From: Elusimicrobiota bacterium
Lineage (GTDB): Bacteria > Elusimicrobiota > Elusimicrobia > Elusimicrobiales > UBA9959
DNA: 16,563 bases
Direction: 5' to 3'
Assembly (NCBI GenBank): GCA_030637365.1
Contig: DAOWGR010000046.1
Location: 1-16,563 of the forward strand
Shown here: positions 6,358 through 13,449 of the stretch, one piece after another
Layout of the letters: the number at the start of each line of letters is the position of its first letter
Numbering within the stretch: the stretch's first letter is position 1
Program-made: the position numbers and the translations under genes
Notes under the pieces: model-generated
Told to the model about the DNA's origin: nothing
What the model saw: the letters and a program-made list of their open reading frames with translations, nothing else
Database searches by the model: none

Positions 6358-8295
6358 TCAGAATCCCGGCATGCCCGGCAGTATATATTGTTCTGTTTCA
6401 GTCTCATCGTTTTCCACATCCTCATAGACATACTCATATTCATCATCTTCGGGAACCGGTTCTTTTACGACAGGTTTTTTAGCCGCCGGTTTAATGATTT
6501 TTTTTGAAGATTTGGCGTATGTTCGTTTTTTTCTTGAGGATTTTCCGTATTTTAACGCTCTTTTTTTTGATTTCATCGGTTTCTTTTTTGGTTTAATTAC
6601 ATCAATGAGATTATCAAGAACATTTTTTGCTTGAGTATTAAGCGGCTTTACCGTTTTCTCAATATAATCGGTCTCAAAATCATAATCAATTTTAGATTGT
6701 TTGCTTGGCACAGGCACAGCCGCATTAACCATATAAATATTTCCGGATATTTTGTTTGCTTGCCATTCAATCGAGTCGGTGTCGCCTTTTAATTTGCCGG
6801 CTATAAGGATTATTTGGTTTTCAATGTTTTTTGTTCCGGTTTTGTTGGAATAGGTTTTTGTGAAAAATATTATTTCAGGGTTCATGTCCCGTTGCGGAAG
6901 CGGGTTTTTTTCCACGGTTTGGCTTGCCGGAGCGGTATTGTATGTTTGAGTTTTTTCTTCGGTTAAAAATGTGAAAGGCAGTATTTTGGCAAGGTCTATA
7001 ATTCCCGCTTGTTTAAGCGCTATCGCGCTTATGACCAATACCGCCGCCAATAAAATTACTGTCAACAGAGACTTGAATAATGCCTTAATTAGAGACGGCT
7101 TTTTAGATTTTTCATCGCGTTTTTCTCCTTCATCAATAATTTTATTTTTTTCTTTTGAGATCGCTTTGGAGATATCTTCAACTGTTTCTTTTGGTTTTTT
7201 GATTTCCTCTCCCATAACTGAAAATCCTTGCCGTAAATTATCATTCTTGAGATGTTTTTTTTGTTGAATGGCGTTTTCCGCCGGCTGTCTTTCTATTGAC
7301 ATATTAAGTTTTATTTCATTTATCACATCTTCCAGATGGTTGAGTTTGCCGGACATTTCTTTGATTTCATTCGCCAGTTTGGCAGTTTCCAAATCAGATA
7401 TGTTTTTATCTATTTGCGAAAGCTTATTGTTTATAGGTTCCATGTAACTTGACAAATCGGATTTTGAAATGGAATTTCGCGATAACTCATTTAATTTACC
7501 ATATATGTCCTGTTCCGCTTCCAGCGGGCTTTGTGTGTTCTCGGCATTGGAAACGGCCGGAGGATGCGCGCTGATATCGGAAGTTTCAGGGCTCTCTTTG
7601 ACGGGTGTTTCAAGTTTTTCATTTGCGGGGGGATTTTCTTCTTGCGCGGCGTCTTTTTGGGTTTTCAAGCCCTCTAAAGTTTTTCTGTTTATTTGCGAGA
7701 TGGATATTGGATCAAAAATTGAATTCGTTGAGACCGTATCGGGCATTGCGGATGATTCTTCTTTTGTTGAAGGTTTTTCTTGCGTTTGAGGCGATTCCTT
7801 TTTCTCCTCGTCCTCTTTGTTAATGGACGAGAGTTTGTTTACTTCAAAATTATCAAGCGGAGTGATGGAAGAAGGGCTTTCCTCATTGACCGGAGAAGCG
7901 TCTAACGGCGTTGGTTTTAATTGATTCAAAGAAAGAGTTTCTTGTTCGGAATCGGGTTTTTCATTTTTTACTGTGGCTTCTTGCGCGGCGGTTCCGTCTG
8001 TTTCAGGCTTTTTTTGAATATCTTCGTTTTTTTCTTGGAGAGAGACTTCCGCGATCGGTTTGTTTTCTTTTTCCGCGGGGTCTTTGTCCGCTTTTTTTAA
8101 ATTGTCGATTTTTGGAGAATTAAGCATGGCGGAAATTTCGGGATAAGAAGCGGCTTCTTTCCAATCTTCCGTTTTTTCGCCTATGGGAGTTTGAGGACAC
8201 AGTAAAATTGTCGGGTCAAAATCCGGAATTTCAAAAAGTTTTTCTTTTTCATAGGGACCGAGAATTTCATTTTTTATATATGCCCAGTATTTCAT
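6358..8295 (-). CDS. GYF-domain, single-pass membrane protein with long disordered regions
   Basis: The 645-residue protein starts with a GYF_2-like domain (about 1-60: MKYWAYIKNEILGPYEKEKL, later EDWKEA), a fold used in bacteria to bind proline-rich or other partner segments. Residues 60-260 are low-complexity and rich in Glu, Pro, Ser, Thr and Lys. About 262-335 is a likely coiled coil. A membrane helix lies at about 406-428, preceded by basic residues. Residues 470-545 look like a small folded beta-rich extracytoplasmic domain. The C-terminus is strongly biphasic: a Lys/Arg-rich block (568-608) followed by an acidic, Tyr-rich tail. GGAGA lies 7 nt before the ATG and supports the start. It is convergent with ddl and divergent from the PrcB-like gene. 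A membrane scaffold role is inferred; the family is not recognised. Confidence 0.8.
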   Translation of the reverse strand: MKYWAYIKNEILGPYEKEKLFEIPDFDPTILLCPQTPIGEKTEDWKEAASYPEISAMLNSPKIDNLKKADKDPAEKENKPIAEVSLQEKNEDIQKKPETDGTAAQEATVKNEKPDSEQETLSLNQLKPTPLDASPVNEESPSSITPLDNFEVNKLSSINKEDEEKKESPQTQEKPSTKEESSAMPDTVSTNSIFDPISISQINRKTLEGLKTQKDAAQEENPPANEKLETPVKESPETSDISAHPPAVSNAENTQSPLEAEQDIYGKLNELSRNSISKSDLSSYMEPINNKLSQIDKNISDLETAKLANEIKEMSGKLNHLEDVINEIKLNMSIERQPAENAIQQKKHLKNDNLRQGFSVMGEEIKKPKETVEDISKAISKEKNKIIDEGEKRDEKSKKPSLIKALFKSLLTVILLAAVLVISAIALKQAGIIDLAKILPFTFLTEEKTQTYNTAPASQTVEKNPLPQRDMNPEIIFFTKTYSNKTGTKNIENQIILIAGKLKGDTDSIEWQANKISGNIYMVNAAVPVPSKQSKIDYDFETDYIEKTVKPLNTQAKNVLDNLIDVIKPKKKPMKSKKRALKYGKSSRKKRTYAKSSKKIIKPAAKKPVVKEPVPEDDEYEYVYEDVENDETETEQYILPGMPGF

Positions 8296-8439
8296 AATTT
8301 GTCTCCATGTAATTCAGGTTATTGGTTTATTCTTCAAATCTTTGCAAACCGCGAACCTATCACTATGAATTTTAGTATTAAGATGTTACAAAAATAATGC
8401 CTTTTCATTAAATTACGGTTTACTGTTCCTTAAAATGCC

Positions 8440-8481
8440 AACGCGCGAAAAAACAGACTCCGATTTTTTTGGCGGCGCGTT
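8440..8481. repeat. Inverted repeat in the divergent spacer
   Basis: AACGCGC (8440-8446) pairs perfectly with GCGCGTT (8475-8481). Just inside, A6 (8448-8453) faces T7 (8464-8470). The rest of the 260-bp spacer (8296-8555) is A+T-rich and shows no gene. A cruciform, operator or attenuator are all possible. A candidate -10 (TACAAT, 8531-8536) precedes the gene at 8556. Confidence 0.45.
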
Positions 8482-8555
8482 CGTAAGGTGATTTTAAAAA
8501 AGCGGGGAGCAAAGGTTATCCGATTTATTGTACAATTATAAAATTCTTATTCAAT

Positions 8556-9350
8556 ATGAAACGCGAGAATCTTAAATACTATGCTTACGCTTTATCCGCC
8601 ATTATTTGTTTGGCGCTTGTTTTTATGTTTATTCGCTTATCACGGGAAAAGAAACAAGATCGTTTCGCGGGATACGCGAGTAAGATGACTGAAAAAATAC
8701 TTTTTGAAGCGAAAAAAAGTATGGAGAATGAGCGGGATTTTGGCCGAAAATTCAGATTTGTTGAAACTTCCGCTCCGGTTTATTCGCATGGCGCCATAAG
8801 AATTATCAAAGACTCCGATTTTGAAGGAGTAAATCCTCCGCCTAAATCCATGATGCGAAAATTGCGGGATATGGCACAATCCAAAAAAAACAAAACCGAT
8901 CCTATTCAGCTTAATGAACGAGATTTTGATAAAAAAATCTTTATTTCCACGGATGTGGTAAAACAAACCGTTAAAATTTCCAGAGTTCCGGGTTTGGGCG
9001 AAGCTGACGCGCAATCTGATTCAAAGATAACCATGATAAAGGTTTCTGTTGATTATAAATTGTTTACTGGCGTTAAAACATGGGCGGCATTCACTTCTTC
9101 GCATAAAGGCGATTTTCCCGATATTGATTTCACGAAGAAAAACGCGGTTATTCTTGTTTCTTTATCTGATTTTCCAAGCGGCATTTTTAAAATAGTGGGT
9201 ATAATTAAGAAGTCAAAAGAAATTATTGTCAAATACAGAGTAAATCCGCTCATTATGGCGGTAAATAATAAGCCGGATAGGCATGATTATTATACCGCCG
9301 CCGGTATGCCCAAAGTCGATTTGCCTATTCGCCTTGTTCAAGTTCCTTAA
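8556..9350 (+). CDS. Membrane-anchored protein with PrcB-like C-terminal domain
   Basis: The 264-residue protein has an N-terminal membrane anchor (about 8-27) with Arg/Lys residues on both sides, then a basic linker. Residues about 185-264 resemble the PrcB C-terminal domain: a DF..KNAVILVSL strand, a PSGIFKIVGI hairpin, a long VKYRVNP strand and a final VDLPIRLVQVP strand. PrcB-type domains occur in surface or periplasmic proteins, including a partner of the Treponema PrtP protease complex. That match is from memory of the pattern and moderately sure. The start has no clear Shine-Dalgarno; TACAAT lies 19 nt upstream. It is divergent from the GYF gene and convergent with the YgjV-like gene. 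Function is otherwise unknown. Confidence 0.75.
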   Translation: MKRENLKYYAYALSAIICLALVFMFIRLSREKKQDRFAGYASKMTEKILFEAKKSMENERDFGRKFRFVETSAPVYSHGAIRIIKDSDFEGVNPPPKSMMRKLRDMAQSKKNKTDPIQLNERDFDKKIFISTDVVKQTVKISRVPGLGEADAQSDSKITMIKVSVDYKLFTGVKTWAAFTSSHKGDFPDIDFTKKNAVILVSLSDFPSGIFKIVGIIKKSKEIIVKYRVNPLIMAVNNKPDRHDYYTAAGMPKVDLPIRLVQVP

Positions 9351-9369
9351 AGTGTATGGGATTTACAAG

Positions 9370-9408
9370 TTAACGCTCCACGCCATTAACGCCATAAACA
9401 CTTAACGC
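9370..9408 (+). repeat. TTAACGC repeated three times at exact 16-bp spacing
   Basis: TTAACGC occurs at 9370-9376, 9386-9392 and 9402-9408, that is, every 16 bp, which equals two 8-nt units. It fills the 62-nt spacer between two convergent stop codons. It may be another, diverged member of the octamer system. Confidence 0.55.
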
Positions 9409-9412
9409 CTGT

Positions 9413-10027
9413 TTATTTTATTTGTTTTATGAAAATTCCGGGTGTTTCTTTGCTTTTAATAAACCCGGTTTTTAAAAGATATTTCAAATGCTTTTTGGAA
9501 GATAAATGTATTTCAAGGTGTTTAATGCAGGGAAATATTTGATTAATGGTTTTTTCTGTAAAAAAATATCCGGCGTTTTTAAAATCCCTGTATTCTCGCG
9601 TCACATAATCAAGTTCTATAATTGCCGTATCTTCTTTAACCGTGTATATGAAAAGTCCGGCTGAAATTAAATTTCTTAATATAAACACGCATCTTGGCGA
9701 AGCGATTTTTTTTATGTCAAAGTCAGGGAAAAAAAGTTTTATATCCTTGCGGTGAAAATTAAGAAAGTTTTCAAGATAGGTGTCTGAGGGGCGGACTTCA
9801 AGTGTTTTGAAAAAATCTTTTCTCATGGCCATTTGCGTCAGATACCAAATATTTATAATCGAGATAAACAAATTAACCAGCATGACGGGATAAGTTTTGG
9901 TAAGAAAACCGTAAATGGTAAAAGAAAGCGAACCTAGAAGATTCAGCATTCTAAGTTTTTTTATATTGCTCATTAAAAGCGAGAGCGCTACCAGTAAAGA
10001 GCCTATATATCCGATTAGTTCAATCAT
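9413..10027 (-). CDS. YgjV-like membrane protein fused to a GNAT-like domain
   Basis: The 204-residue protein has three likely N-terminal membrane helices (about 3-20, 26-43, 46-63) resembling the YgjV inner-membrane family. A cytoplasmic C-terminal part (about 75-204) follows. It contains AIIELDYVTREYRDFKNAGYFF, which looks like the core strand and acetyl-CoA-loop region of GNAT acyltransferases, and it ends with a strand, helix and strand. An in-frame ATG at 10057 exists, but I choose the ATG at 10027: it forms a 4-bp ATGA overlap with the pdxA stop and starts directly at the first helix. This arrangement implies translational coupling to pdxA. The substrate of the putative acyltransferase domain is unknown; a typical glycine-rich Q/RxxGxG/A loop is not obvious, so activity is uncertain. 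Confidence 0.75.
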   Translation of the reverse strand: MIELIGYIGSLLVALSLLMSNIKKLRMLNLLGSLSFTIYGFLTKTYPVMLVNLFISIINIWYLTQMAMRKDFFKTLEVRPSDTYLENFLNFHRKDIKLFFPDFDIKKIASPRCVFILRNLISAGLFIYTVKEDTAIIELDYVTREYRDFKNAGYFFTEKTINQIFPCIKHLEIHLSSKKHLKYLLKTGFIKSKETPGIFIKQIK

Positions 10028-11004
10028 GATGTCCTCGGATTTTTGTTTGGCTGCCAAGCTGTCGAGCTGTCTTGCTGTTTTCTATTAACCAGGTTTAAAG
10101 CAAATAATATGGCAGTCAGCATGCTTAAATGACTGGCTTTTTTTAGACCCGCGATATCAAAGGCCGTGCCGTGAGCGGGGGAAGTTCTTATAAAATCAAG
10201 GCCGTATGTCCAGTGCGTAAAATTATGTCCTCTTGAAATTATTTTTAGCGGCGTTAAAGCCTGATCGTGATAATTCGTCAAGATACCGTCAAAGCTGCCG
10301 TTTATATGCTCAAGCCATGCCCTGTCAGCTGGATAAGGGCCGCGCGCTGCGATTCCTTTTTTGTTTAGCGCGGTTATGGCCGGAGATATTGTTTTTATTT
10401 CTTCATCTCCCATTAATCCATTGTCTCCCGAATGAGGATTTAAAGAACAAACGCAAATCTTCGGTTTTTTAATTCCGAGAGTTTTAAGGGCTTTGTTAAA
10501 AAGTTCCGTTTTCTCAATTATGGTTTTCTTGGTTATTTGTGAGGAAACATTTTTCAGAGAAATATGTTCGGTTAAAAGGGCCGCGCGAATATTGCCGCTT
10601 ATAAAAGTCATTAACGGATCGGATTTTAAGTTTTTTCTGAAAAAATCTGTATGCCCGGCGTATTTGATTTTGGCAATTTGCCACGCTTCTTTTGAAATGG
10701 GAGCCGTAACAACGGCATCAACCTTTTTTGCCAAAGCGAGTTTTACGGCGGTTTTTACGGCGTTAAAGGAAATCAATCCCGCGGTTTTATTCGGTTTCTT
10801 TATTTTTAAATCAGGTTTTAGACGGGATACATTTATAAAGTGGGAAAGTGAAGAATTCCATCCCGCTTTTTTTAGGCTTTCAGGTTCGCCTATGACTATC
10901 GGAATAAAAGAATGCGGAGCTTTTTTTGATTTAAGGGCTTTAACTATTATTTCCGGGCCTATTCCCAAGGGATCGCCCAAAGTTATCGCTATTGTTTTTT
11001 TCAA
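10024..11004 (-). CDS. pdxA: 4-hydroxythreonine-4-phosphate dehydrogenase PdxA
   Basis: PdxA oxidises 4-phosphohydroxy-L-threonine for pyridoxal phosphate synthesis. The 326-residue chain has the N-terminal GDPLGIGPE motif, VTAPISKEA, GHTDFF and the three metal-binding histidines: H147 (TEHISL), H191 (LNPHSGDNG) and H246 (NYHDQAL). It ends with FIRTSPAHGTAFDIAG and a final helix. The motif normally reads GDP-small-GIGPE, so the leucine at 13 is unusual. The start is a TTG at 11004 with GAGGT seven bases upstream; no ATG is available in frame nearby. The last 15 or so residues (from about K309) are encoded by an octamer array and lie beyond the usual family end. The stop overlaps the next gene by ATGA. 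surA next to pdxA is also the enterobacterial gene order. Confidence 0.93.
   Translation of the reverse strand: MKKTIAITLGDPLGIGPEIIVKALKSKKAPHSFIPIVIGEPESLKKAGWNSSLSHFINVSRLKPDLKIKKPNKTAGLISFNAVKTAVKLALAKKVDAVVTAPISKEAWQIAKIKYAGHTDFFRKNLKSDPLMTFISGNIRAALLTEHISLKNVSSQITKKTIIEKTELFNKALKTLGIKKPKICVCSLNPHSGDNGLMGDEEIKTISPAITALNKKGIAARGPYPADRAWLEHINGSFDGILTNYHDQALTPLKIISRGHNFTHWTYGLDFIRTSPAHGTAFDIAGLKKASHLSMLTAILFALNLVNRKQQDSSTAWQPNKNPRTS
10051..10082 (-). repeat. Four perfect-length octamers inside the 3' end of pdxA
   Basis: On the + strand, units starting at 10051, 10059, 10067 and 10075 all begin CTG. On the coding strand they end AACAG, GACAG, GACAG and finally GGCAG, the same order as in the arrays downstream of other genes, and in gene orientation. 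Here the array is translated as residues of the PdxA C-terminus. Confidence 0.75.
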
Positions 11005-11087
11005 TTATATGACCTCTAAAAAACGGATGATGGAAGAAAGGTGTTAGAAACCAGATATCACACTTAGAAATCTCTGAAGTCTTTAGA

Positions 11088-11138
11088 CTGAAAGATTTCA
11101 GGGATGTTAGTCCCGTGAACAAAATTACACAGGGAGAA
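11088..11138 (-). repeat. Dispersed element, copy A, in the surA-pdxA spacer
   Basis: Read on the minus strand, TTCTCCC-N-GTGTAAT, TTCAYGGGACYAACATCC and ATCTTTCAG are shared in order with copy B at 13309-13437, with a small length difference after GTGTAAT. It contains possible short stems (CCC-T-GTG with CACGGG; GGGA with TCCC; CTGAAA with TTTCAG). It lies about 80 bp upstream of pdxA, in the same orientation as the gene. Confidence 0.65.
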
Positions 11139-11146
11139 GTTAGAAA

Positions 11147-11174
11147 TCAGATGTGTAAGGAATGTCTTTAAAAA
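11147..11174 (+). repeat. Second copy of the 5119-5146 dispersed repeat
   Basis: This stretch begins TCAGATGTGTAAGGAATG and matches 5119-5146 at 22 of 28 positions. Together with copy A and the flanking heptamer units, repeats account for most of the 229-bp surA-pdxA spacer (11005-11233). No further gene is seen there. Confidence 0.55.
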
Positions 11175-11208
11175 AATGTTGTTACTCTTTGTGCAGTTTT
11201 ATTTCTTT

Positions 11209-11236
11209 GCCTCTTGCCTCTGACTTCTTGCCTCTA
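11209..11236 (-). repeat. Four heptamers that include the surA-like stop codon
   Basis: Units at 11209, 11216, 11223 and 11230 fit GCCTCTK/ACTTCTT on the + strand. On the coding strand they read as AAGAGGC-type units. The TAG stop (11234-11236) is the first three bases of the first unit, so the array begins within the stop codon. Confidence 0.65.
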
Positions 11237-12340
11237 TTTTTTTTCGTCAATAAACAGCTTTATTTTAGCCGTTGTTCTCAATTTATCCACAAATTCAAGC
11301 AGATCTTCTTTAAAGTTTTGGGCTGACAATAATTGTCCGAGTTCATTTTGTATTTTGTTGAATTTAAGTTTTTGTTTGGCTTTCCTTTCATCAACTTTAA
11401 TAATATGATAACCAAATTTTGTTTTTATCGGTTTGGATATCTCGCCCACTTGCATTGAAAAGGCTTTTATTTCAAGTTCTTCAGGCAGAAGGCCTTTAAA
11501 AATATAGCCCAAGTCTCCCCCGGTTAAAGCGCTTTCTTTATCATCGGAATGGATTTTGGCCAGATCTTCAAAATCTTCATCTTTATCCAATTTTTTCTTT
11601 ATATCCCGAGCTTTTTTTAAGGATTTGTTTTTTTCAAGAAAAGAGGCGTTTTCTTCAATTTTTACGAATATATGTTTTACGCGCAGTCTTTCCGCGGTTA
11701 ATTCCTTGAATTTTAACGCTACGGCAAGCATGTCTTGTTGTTGTTCCTCGGGTAGGTTTTTTAAGGTGGACGAGTCGCCTTTTACAATATAATTGATTTT
11801 GTTGAAAAAAGTCCGAATTTCCATTTCAGAGGGAGTTTTCACTTTCGGACGAATTGTTTGGTCTATAAGCTTTCTTACCATTATTTGTCCGCGTATTTTT
11901 TCTCTGAAACCGGACAAAGTCAGATTTTCCTTGTTCAATTCATTTTCAAACGCTTTTTCAGCCATTTCGCCGCTTAATATTTCTCCTTTCGCGTTAAAAG
12001 AGAATCTTTTTTTAATTTCATCTATGCCTTTATCAAGCTCTCTGGCATAAACTTTGATTTTCATGGTTTTGGCTTTTTGTTTCAGCAAAATATCATCAAT
12101 CATTTGGTCAAGAACTTTTTTTGACAATTCCTTTAGCGCGTTTTCTTGATTGAAAAATCCCGGCATAGCTCTTTTATATTGTTCAATCACCGTGGTTTTA
12201 TTTTTGGCGTATTCACTGGACATTATGGGCTCTCCGTTTACTTTGGCCACTATTTTGTCCATGACTTTCGCGCGCAAATAACCGGTTCCGCTCACCGTCA
12301 GAATCAAGCAGAACAGCAAATACTTAGTTGTATTTTTCAT
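11234..12340 (-). CDS. SurA-like periplasmic peptidyl-prolyl isomerase/chaperone
   Basis: The 368-residue protein has a cleavable signal peptide (about 5-24, ending near YLRA), then the SurA N-terminal motif VMDKIVAKVNGEPIMSSEY (26-44). A helical chaperone domain follows (to about 215), then one parvulin domain (about 218-318: LRVKHIFVKI, FEDLAKIHSDD, GGDLGYI, PIKTKFGYHIIKV) and a C-terminal helix that would return to the chaperone core. E. coli SurA has two parvulin domains; this has one. It would assist folding of outer-membrane or secreted proteins in the periplasm. A TTG at 12343 is in frame, but GAGGTG is better spaced for the ATG at 12340. It overlaps the end of the PrsA-like gene by 17 bp, so the two are almost certainly cotranscribed. 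pdxA follows after 229 bp of repeat-rich spacer. Confidence 0.88.
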   Translation of the reverse strand: MKNTTKYLLFCLILTVSGTGYLRAKVMDKIVAKVNGEPIMSSEYAKNKTTVIEQYKRAMPGFFNQENALKELSKKVLDQMIDDILLKQKAKTMKIKVYARELDKGIDEIKKRFSFNAKGEILSGEMAEKAFENELNKENLTLSGFREKIRGQIMVRKLIDQTIRPKVKTPSEMEIRTFFNKINYIVKGDSSTLKNLPEEQQQDMLAVALKFKELTAERLRVKHIFVKIEENASFLEKNKSLKKARDIKKKLDKDEDFEDLAKIHSDDKESALTGGDLGYIFKGLLPEELEIKAFSMQVGEISKPIKTKFGYHIIKVDERKAKQKLKFNKIQNELGQLLSAQNFKEDLLEFVDKLRTTAKIKLFIDEKK

Positions 12341-13148
12341 CAAACACCTCTATTTTATATTTTGATTGAAGATTTTCAATGTATTCGTCAAATTTTTTCT
12401 TTTCCAGTATTCGTTTTATTCGGCTTTGCGTCGCGTCATTAAAAGCAAGACGCTTTTGGGATATTTTCCGGAGAATATGATAGCCGAATTTTGTTTTCAC
12501 TATGCCCTGCACTTCCTTGGTTTTTATTTTGAAAGCCATATCTTCAAGCTCTGGTATAAATTCCCCTTTCATCATTGGCGGCAGGCGCCCTCCGTTGGCA
12601 AGTCCGGTGAACATTGATTTTTCTTTCGCTATTTTTGAAAAATTGTGGCCGGATTTAACTCTTTTGTAAATTTTCTCCGCCTCTTTATAAGTTGGCAGTA
12701 AAATTTGTTCAAGCGTCACTTCGCGCCGGTGTTTGTCATAGTATGTTTTTATTTCTTCTTTGGAGATTTCTATTTTGGTTGATTTAAGCTCTTCTATCCA
12801 CATTTTTGTAAGCAGATAGTTTTTAAATTCGTCCAATTTTTTATTCAGTTCCCGCTTCATTTGTTTTGTTTGTTGTTTGTACATTTTTGATTTGTTAACG
12901 GCATTGTTTTTCGCGTCCAGAAGAATTAATCGTTCGTTAATGAGGATGTCAAGAAATTGTTTTTTTCCGTTTTTCGTCATAAGATAATTTTGATAGTCCG
13001 GAGATATTTCCAGTAATTTTTTCTCAATATAGTTTTGGGTTATTTTTGATTTGCCCACAGTCGCTATTATTGTTTCATTGACAGGTTTATCGCAAGCGTT
13101 TAAAAAAAGAGCGATTATCGCGGCGCTGAGTATCGGTTTTATATTCAT
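12324..13148 (-). CDS. PrsA/SurA-like parvulin lipoprotein
   Basis: The 274-residue protein starts with a lipoprotein signal (hydrophobic 6-16, LNAC with C19 as the lipidated cysteine). A helical chaperone-like region (25-135) and one parvulin domain follow (about 141-229: REVTLEQILL, FSKIAKEKSM, GGRLPPMMKGEFIPELEDMAF, IVKTKFGYHIL). A final helix covers 236-262. It is a membrane-anchored peptidyl-prolyl isomerase or foldase resembling PrsA, and pairs with the soluble SurA-like protein encoded immediately after it. The ATG at 13148 has no Shine-Dalgarno; a TTGTCA-N18-TATTTT promoter ends 7 nt before it, suggesting a leaderless message for the first gene of this operon. Confidence 0.88.
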   Translation of the reverse strand: MNIKPILSAAIIALFLNACDKPVNETIIATVGKSKITQNYIEKKLLEISPDYQNYLMTKNGKKQFLDILINERLILLDAKNNAVNKSKMYKQQTKQMKRELNKKLDEFKNYLLTKMWIEELKSTKIEISKEEIKTYYDKHRREVTLEQILLPTYKEAEKIYKRVKSGHNFSKIAKEKSMFTGLANGGRLPPMMKGEFIPELEDMAFKIKTKEVQGIVKTKFGYHILRKISQKRLAFNDATQSRIKRILEKKKFDEYIENLQSKYKIEVFDEKYN

Positions 13149-13155
13149 ATAGGAT

Positions 13156-13185
13156 AAAATAGCATTTTATCTTTCTTTTTGACAA
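13156..13185 (-). promoter_or_regulatory. Promoter of the parvulin-pdxA operon
   Basis: On the minus strand, TTGTCA (13180-13185) is followed by an 18-nt spacer and TATTTT (13156-13161); the ATG starts 7 nt later. A 7-bp inverted repeat (ATAAAAT/ATTTTAT, 13154-13170) overlaps the -10 and the spacer. Confidence 0.45.
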
Positions 13186-13213
13186 TAATAAAAACGCGCG
13201 CAGCGCATTTTTA

Positions 13214-13241
13214 GTCACCAGGTTCCAGTTGCCGGTCACCA
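13214..13241 (+). repeat. Four heptamers in the divergent spacer
   Basis: Units at 13214 and 13235 are both GTCACCA; those between (GGTTCCA, GTTGCCG) keep the 7-nt length. The spacer 13149-13492 is 344 bp and holds, in order, the minus-strand promoter, these heptamers, dispersed element copy B with its insertion, a second heptamer set and the PBP1A promoter. No gene is seen in it. Confidence 0.6.
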
Positions 13242-13308
13242 GTAAAAAACATTTGTTCCCGTGTCTTGTTCAGGCTCATTATCATTGTTGTTTTAGTTTT
13301 TTTCTGGC

Positions 13309-13442
13309 TTCTCCCCGTGTAATCTTACCGTATTCATGGGACCAACATCCTTGGCCGTCTGATATGCATAGCTTCTGCCTGCCCGCCGACGCAGTAGTGG
13401 CGGGATACGGCACTGCCATAGGCTTGGAATCTTTCAGATTCC
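13309..13442 (+). repeat. Dispersed element, copy B (interrupted)
   Basis: TTCTCCC-N-GTGTAAT at 13309 and TTCAYGGGACYAACATCC from 13333 align with copy A (11088-11138, minus strand). The remaining ATCTTTCAG match is found only after a 73-nt interruption. The downstream end forms a perfect stem GGAATCT/AGATTCC with a 3-nt loop (13426-13442). It points toward the PBP1A gene, as copy A points toward pdxA. Confidence 0.65.
13355..13422. mobile_element. 68-bp miniature insertion-like element flanked by CTTGG repeats
   Basis: CTTGG occurs at 13350-13354 and again at 13423-13427. Removing the 68 bp between them and one CTTGG copy gives a 19-nt junction that matches the uninterrupted copy A at 17 of 19 positions. 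The inserted segment centres on the stem CCCGCC (13382-13387)/GGCGGG (13399-13404) with an 11-nt loop, extended by an imperfect GCC/GGC stem. It encodes nothing. Clear terminal inverted repeats are not seen. Confidence 0.55.
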
Positions 13443-13449
13443 TAAGGGT

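Noticed and set aside
8640..9014. 124-codon antisense frame within the PrcB-like gene
   Set aside because: Antisense shadow. The sense frame has a membrane anchor and a recognisable C-terminal pattern.
10028..10057. Ten-residue N-terminal extension of the YgjV-like protein
   Set aside because: It is read from repeat-derived DNA inside pdxA. The ATG at 10027 starts at the first membrane helix and gives a classic ATGA overlap.
10493..11047. 184-codon open frame opposite pdxA
   Set aside because: It lies antisense within pdxA, which has full family motifs. The antisense product shows no recognisable features and no ribosome binding site.
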